From assembly GCA_964384675.1 (NCBI GenBank), contig CAYLNK010000058.1:1-25753 (forward strand): a stretch of 25,753 nucleotides of DNA, in the 5' to 3' direction. This document shows positions 23,472 to 25,753 of this stretch, in pieces. The DNA comes from CAYLNK01 sp964384675. Lineage in GTDB: Bacteria > Acidobacteriota > Thermoanaerobaculia > UBA5066. The notes under the pieces were generated by a model. The model ran no database searches and was not told where the DNA came from. It saw only the letters and a list, made by a program, of their open reading frames with translations. Each line of letters opens with the position of its first letter. The first letter of the stretch is position 1. The translations under genes were made by a program, and so were the position numbers.

Positions 23472-23966
23472 TCAACGCATGAGGGTCCGTCGTAGTTGGT
23501 CAAGGTGGCGCACTTCATGGTCCGCGATGCGTCTAGCGTAGATGAGCACAGTGGCGTCCCTCCCCAATGCCGTGCCCGTAAACGTTGCTCGGCGAGACCA
23601 GCCGGTCATGTCAAGCCTGCTCAACGTGTCGAGCATTGCCGTCCTGGCGTCCGTCAGTGCTTGCAAGGAGACACCAAAGTCCTGATCGAGATAGGCAGTC
23701 TTCTTGATCCAACTCCGAGGTGACACGTATCGAATCGTCGGGTGGTCCTCCTGGATCATCCGGTCGATGCTGCGCCCCCACACTTCCGCGCAGGCTCGTA
23801 GGTGCGCAACGATGTCTCGGGCAGACCAGGCGTCTGCCTGTGGCTGGCGGTGAAGCTGCCAATCGTTGATCCCACGAGCGATCCGGGCAATCTGCTTTGG
23901 CGTGCTTGCCAACATCTCAAGAACCAGCTCGATCTCGGGCCCCTTTCCGCCTGTGGGATTGGGCAT
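23472..23966 (-). CDS. DinB-like metal-binding protein
   Basis: The ATG at 23966 (164 aa) has GAGGAA 7 nt upstream; the frame continues to a TTG at 23993 inside the boundary of attC site 2, which is unlikely to be used. DinB-fold features are clear: helix 1 with LVLEMLASTPKQIARIA, NDWQLHRQPQADAWSARDIVAHL, and the end DHEVRHLDQLRR. His55, His150 and His154 are the expected metal triad of the DinB/YfiT four-helix family. Members include bacillithiol or mycothiol transferases and many uncharacterised damage-induced proteins; which applies here cannot be told. It is the first gene after attC site 2 in the direction of cassette reading and may share a cassette with the VOC gene. Confidence 0.88.
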   Translation of the reverse strand: MPNPTGGKGPEIELVLEMLASTPKQIARIARGINDWQLHRQPQADAWSARDIVAHLRACAEVWGRSIDRMIQEDHPTIRYVSPRSWIKKTAYLDQDFGVSLQALTDARTAMLDTLSRLDMTGWSRRATFTGTALGRDATVLIYARRIADHEVRHLDQLRRTLMR

Positions 23967-23996
23967 GGCCGTGTTCCTCGCTTCTCTACTCAATCT

Positions 23997-24078
23997 GGCT
24001 AACCCCTAGCGTCAGCGGCGGGCGGCGACGTGAGCGTAGCGAACAGAGCCGCACGTCCGCTGCACGCTGTTGTTAGGC
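23997..24078 (-). other. attC-like site 2 (complete)
   Basis: On the minus strand it runs from GCCTAACAAC (core at 24078-24072) to GTTAGCC (24003-23997), 82 nt. An outer stem CAGCGG/CCGCTG (24013-24018 and 24057-24062) and an inner stem ACGTG/CACGT (24028-24032 and 24052-24056) can form. It begins two bases after the stop of the 270-aa gene. Confidence 0.72.
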
Positions 24079-24080
24079 GG

Positions 24081-24893
24081 CTATGCGGGAAGCCACTTCC
24101 ACCAAGGTGGTGGATCTGTGTTGCGCTTGCGTGCTTGGTTATAGGCATAGGCCGGTTGCGTCTGATGGCGTCCATATTCATGCGTGTCGATATTCTTGTG
24201 AAAGCGAAGCCAGTCCATAAGGGGCCAGAAGCTGAAACCATCGACCACGAAATATACCTCGCCATGCCGTCGCACGAGCGCAAGCAGGCGTTGCTCCTCA
24301 CCCTGCTTCAGTAGTGTCAATCCGATATCGGCCACTGCGGGTGTTGTGCGCTGTTCGAGAAGTGCCAGGGCGGAATCGAAGGCCGTATCACTGTGGTGCT
24401 CGGACGCCGCATAGAGTAGCTGGGTCCTTGTAAGTCGGTACTGGTACGAGTCGGGTCGCATGGCGACACTGAGTTCTTCAAGCATTTCCGTAACGCGCTC
24501 GAGGTCGACCGGCATATCCATGCGACGCAGGGCAATCGCAGCAGCTATTGCGCATGCCGCGGCACGGCCCCAGGTGTCTGCGCCATCAGAATCCACAAAG
24601 ATAGGAATGTTAGCCACACCCCGTGGTCCCTCTGCCCGAGCCTGGGAAAAAGTAGTGAGTCGGCCTCGCAAGTATTTATAGAGGAGAGGTGCGGTAGCCC
24701 GGACATATGACAGGCCGAGAGCCTCGATCGCATATGGGTGGAGGCTCCGAAAGCGCTTCTTGATGAATAGTGCGATCTGCTCGCCAAGATGGAGATAGTT
24801 GTCCCGCGGAAGACTGAACCGAAGGGCCACGGCCTTGTCGGCGTTCGAGGCGTTGAGGACTTCACGGTAGGGAGCAGTGTCTTCGAAGCGCAT
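24081..24893 (-). CDS. Unrecognised cassette-encoded protein (270 aa)
   Basis: ATG at 24893 is preceded by AGGAA with 8 nt spacing and lies 18 nt inside the cassette from attC site 3. The stop TAG falls two bases before the core of attC site 2, so the gene fills its cassette. I do not recognise a family. The middle is helical and rich in Ala, Leu and Glu, with GRAAACAIAAAIALRRMDMP and EMLEELSVAMRP, then ALALLEQRTTPAVADIGLTLLKQGEEQRLLAL resembling HEAT-like helical pairs. The C-terminal part has aromatic residues (GFSFWPLMDWLRF) and ends DPPPWWKWLPA. No signal peptide or catalytic motif is seen. G+C is about half, lower than in the backbone genes, which suggests foreign origin. Confidence 0.8.
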   Translation of the reverse strand: MRFEDTAPYREVLNASNADKAVALRFSLPRDNYLHLGEQIALFIKKRFRSLHPYAIEALGLSYVRATAPLLYKYLRGRLTTFSQARAEGPRGVANIPIFVDSDGADTWGRAAACAIAAAIALRRMDMPVDLERVTEMLEELSVAMRPDSYQYRLTRTQLLYAASEHHSDTAFDSALALLEQRTTPAVADIGLTLLKQGEEQRLLALVRRHGEVYFVVDGFSFWPLMDWLRFHKNIDTHEYGRHQTQPAYAYNQARKRNTDPPPWWKWLPA

Positions 24894-24910
24894 GAGAAGG
24901 TTCCTGAGCC

Positions 24911-24969
24911 GCCTAACCCTTGGCCCTCACCGGCGAGCGAAGCGAGTCCGGTGCAGGCGGTTGTTGGGC
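24911..24969 (-). other. attC-like site 3 (complete, best formed)
   Basis: Cores are exact: GCCTAAC at 24911-24917 and GTTGGGC at 24963-24969 on the + strand, so on the minus strand it starts GCCCAACAAC and ends GTTAGGC. The stem CACCGG/CCGGTG (24928-24933 and 24948-24953) encloses a GAGCGAAGCGAG loop region with single unpaired C and T at its edges. Total length is 59 nt, in the normal range for attC. Confidence 0.8.
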
Positions 24970-25041
24970 GGTGCTCGCGAATGGGTCGTCTCTGGATCTC
25001 TTTTTGAGCGTGTTCATATGACGACGATGCAAGAAAAGCCG

Positions 25042-25683
25042 TTACGCTGTGTCGGGGTGTATGGGCGGATAGGGATACTCGATAAACATGGCCGTAAGCA
25101 GCCGGCGGAAGGATGGATAGAGGGGCTGAATTAGGGCCTGAACTCCCTCTCTCGTAGTCATCGAGTCTACCGTGAGGCTTATCAGGTGCTCATGGTCGAG
25201 CCAGACAACCGGATTGTCGTTGTCTCCGGAGCGCGCTAGGAGATCGAGGCAGCATGGGCCCCAACCGTCGCCGTATTCACCAAATGGGAGAAGGCCCGCG
25301 TATAGGAGTGGAGACCATGCCATTGCCTCGTCAGTGAATGCTTTGAACGGCCGATCTATAGGGGTGGCAGGCATCATGATCGTATGATCGTCAGAACCGA
25401 GCTGATCGAAGAGATGATGATGGCCAAGCAAGAACGCTTTCAGTAGAGAGGGGAGCGCCACACCGAGCGTCTCCTCAATAGGCGGTACATCGACTTCTGA
25501 CACAGTTGACGGTAGCAGTCGCCATTTGACCCAGCCATCGGTACCTATTGGCCCCGCCTGCATCGCTGGAGGGACGCCACCGTCTTCGGGTGACTCCTGT
25601 GCGGGGAGGAAGGTGGAATACCGATCGTAGAGGGACTCGAGGAGGTTATTGACAAATGTAATCTCGTCTCGGAGCGTTGTCAT
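25042..25683 (-). CDS. SMI1/KNR4 (SUKH)-like protein
   Basis: The 213-aa product starts at the ATG at 25683, with AGGA about 10 nt upstream, just inside the cassette from attC site 4. IEETLGVALPSLLKAFLL (about residues 69-86), GEYGDGWGPCCLDLLA (about 135-150) and NPVVWLDHEHL (about 157-167) follow the SUKH/SMI1-KNR4 pattern, in which a helix with LG..LP is followed by a glycine-rich GDG.GP turn and a strand ending D(H/N)E. Bacterial SUKH proteins are mostly immunity proteins to polymorphic or contact-dependent toxins. No toxin gene is visible, so it would be an orphan immunity or a protein-interaction module. A 72-nt 3' tail separates the stop from attC site 3. Confidence 0.68.
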   Translation of the reverse strand: MTTLRDEITFVNNLLESLYDRYSTFLPAQESPEDGGVPPAMQAGPIGTDGWVKWRLLPSTVSEVDVPPIEETLGVALPSLLKAFLLGHHHLFDQLGSDDHTIMMPATPIDRPFKAFTDEAMAWSPLLYAGLLPFGEYGDGWGPCCLDLLARSGDNDNPVVWLDHEHLISLTVDSMTTREGVQALIQPLYPSFRRLLTAMFIEYPYPPIHPDTA

Positions 25684-25703
25684 CTGATGACGATCCTAGC
25701 GCC

Positions 25704-25753
25704 GCCCAACCCATGGCATCAGCGGCGCGCGAAGCGCGTCCGCTGCAGGCGGT
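25704..25753 (-). other. attC-like site 4 (cut by the window end)
   Basis: The core GCCCAAC (25704-25710) is followed by CAGCGG/CCGCTG (25720-25725 and 25740-25745), enclosing a perfect CGCGC-GAA-GCGCG hairpin with an unpaired T. The last bases, CAGGCGGT, match site 3 up to just before its second core. The other core must lie a few bases beyond the window. Confidence 0.72.

Larger units (their letters stand above)
22644..25753 (-). mobile_element. Integron gene-cassette array without visible integrase (CALIN-like), continuing past the window end
   Basis: Four attC-like sites (22644-22701, 23997-24078, 24911-24969 and 25704 to beyond the end) alternate with genes that are all on the minus strand. 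Read on that strand, each site starts with GCC(T/C)(A/G)AC-AAC and ends with a GTTRGSC-like core, and each lies just after the stop of a gene, the arrangement of mobile cassettes. The stop of the 270-aa gene is only two bases from a core site. Gene contents (VOC, DinB, unknown, SUKH-like) are typical of environmental cassettes, and G+C falls toward the right end. No intI gene is present in this window, so it may be a CALIN or the distal part of a complete integron. Confidence 0.75.

Noticed and set aside
22597..23541. 314-codon plus-strand frame through the array edge
   Set aside because: Only its short 22759-22860 part resembles a real protein (DUF1801 tail); the rest is antisense to the VOC gene.
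22644..25753. Search for an integron integrase or transposase gene near the attC-like sites
   Set aside because: No frame with tyrosine-recombinase or DDE motifs was seen in the window, so the array is described without an integrase.
1..25753. rRNA, tRNA and riboswitch candidates
   Set aside because: No stretch with recognisable tRNA or rRNA sequence or a known riboswitch core was noticed by eye; a covariance search could not be run.

Overview
The window is high-GC bacterial chromosome (about two thirds G+C by eye, dropping to about half in the last 1.7 kb). No rRNA, tRNA or other taxonomic marker is present. Very large secreted multidomain proteins that share a tandem C-terminal module, an orphan family-5 solute-binding lipoprotein, DUF2911 and ArsR-SRPBCC pairs suggest a soil or sediment Acidobacteriota-like organism. 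That placement is inference only.

Layout. 1-3126: 3' end of sbcC (+), a secreted alpha/beta-hydrolase-like protein (-) overlapping it tail to tail, and an orphan peptide-type solute-binding protein (+). 3310-13008: two giant exported proteins on the + strand. The first is a 13-repeat sortilin/BNR-like propeller protein and the second a 2055-residue putative zinc metalloprotease with TIG, Hydin-type and BACON-like domains. Both end in two copies of what looks like the same kind of roughly 220-240 residue module. 13384-14752: two convergent membrane proteins. 14810-17905: minus-strand genes for a stand-alone TOPRIM protein, an exported fusion protein with a C-terminal glyoxalase (VOC) domain, and an erythromycin-esterase-family protein. 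17998-20333: a DUF1801 gene (+) facing a three-gene minus-strand group (degenerate NUDIX, small membrane protein, NAD(P)-binding protein). 20525-22276: a tightly packed ArsR / SRPBCC / DUF2911 operon with an apparently leaderless promoter and a perfect palindromic operator across the start codon. A 57-codon membrane peptide follows.

22644-25753 is the most unusual part. It looks like an integron gene-cassette array without an integrase in view (CALIN-like). Four attC-like sites, one cut by the window end, are interleaved with minus-strand genes: PhnB-like VOC, DinB-like, an unrecognised 270-aa protein and a SUKH/SMI1-KNR4-like protein. Each site lies 3' of a gene in the direction expected for cassettes. 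The core sites pair as GCCTAAC / GTTRGGC types, and the stems of two sites differ by compensatory changes. A fifth, decayed site probably lies between dinB and the VOC gene. A broken 3' end of a DUF1801 gene, related to the intact one 4 kb away, sits inside the array in the opposite orientation.

Start codons were chosen from Shine-Dalgarno spacing and family N-termini where possible. All family assignments come from reading motifs, not from database searches.
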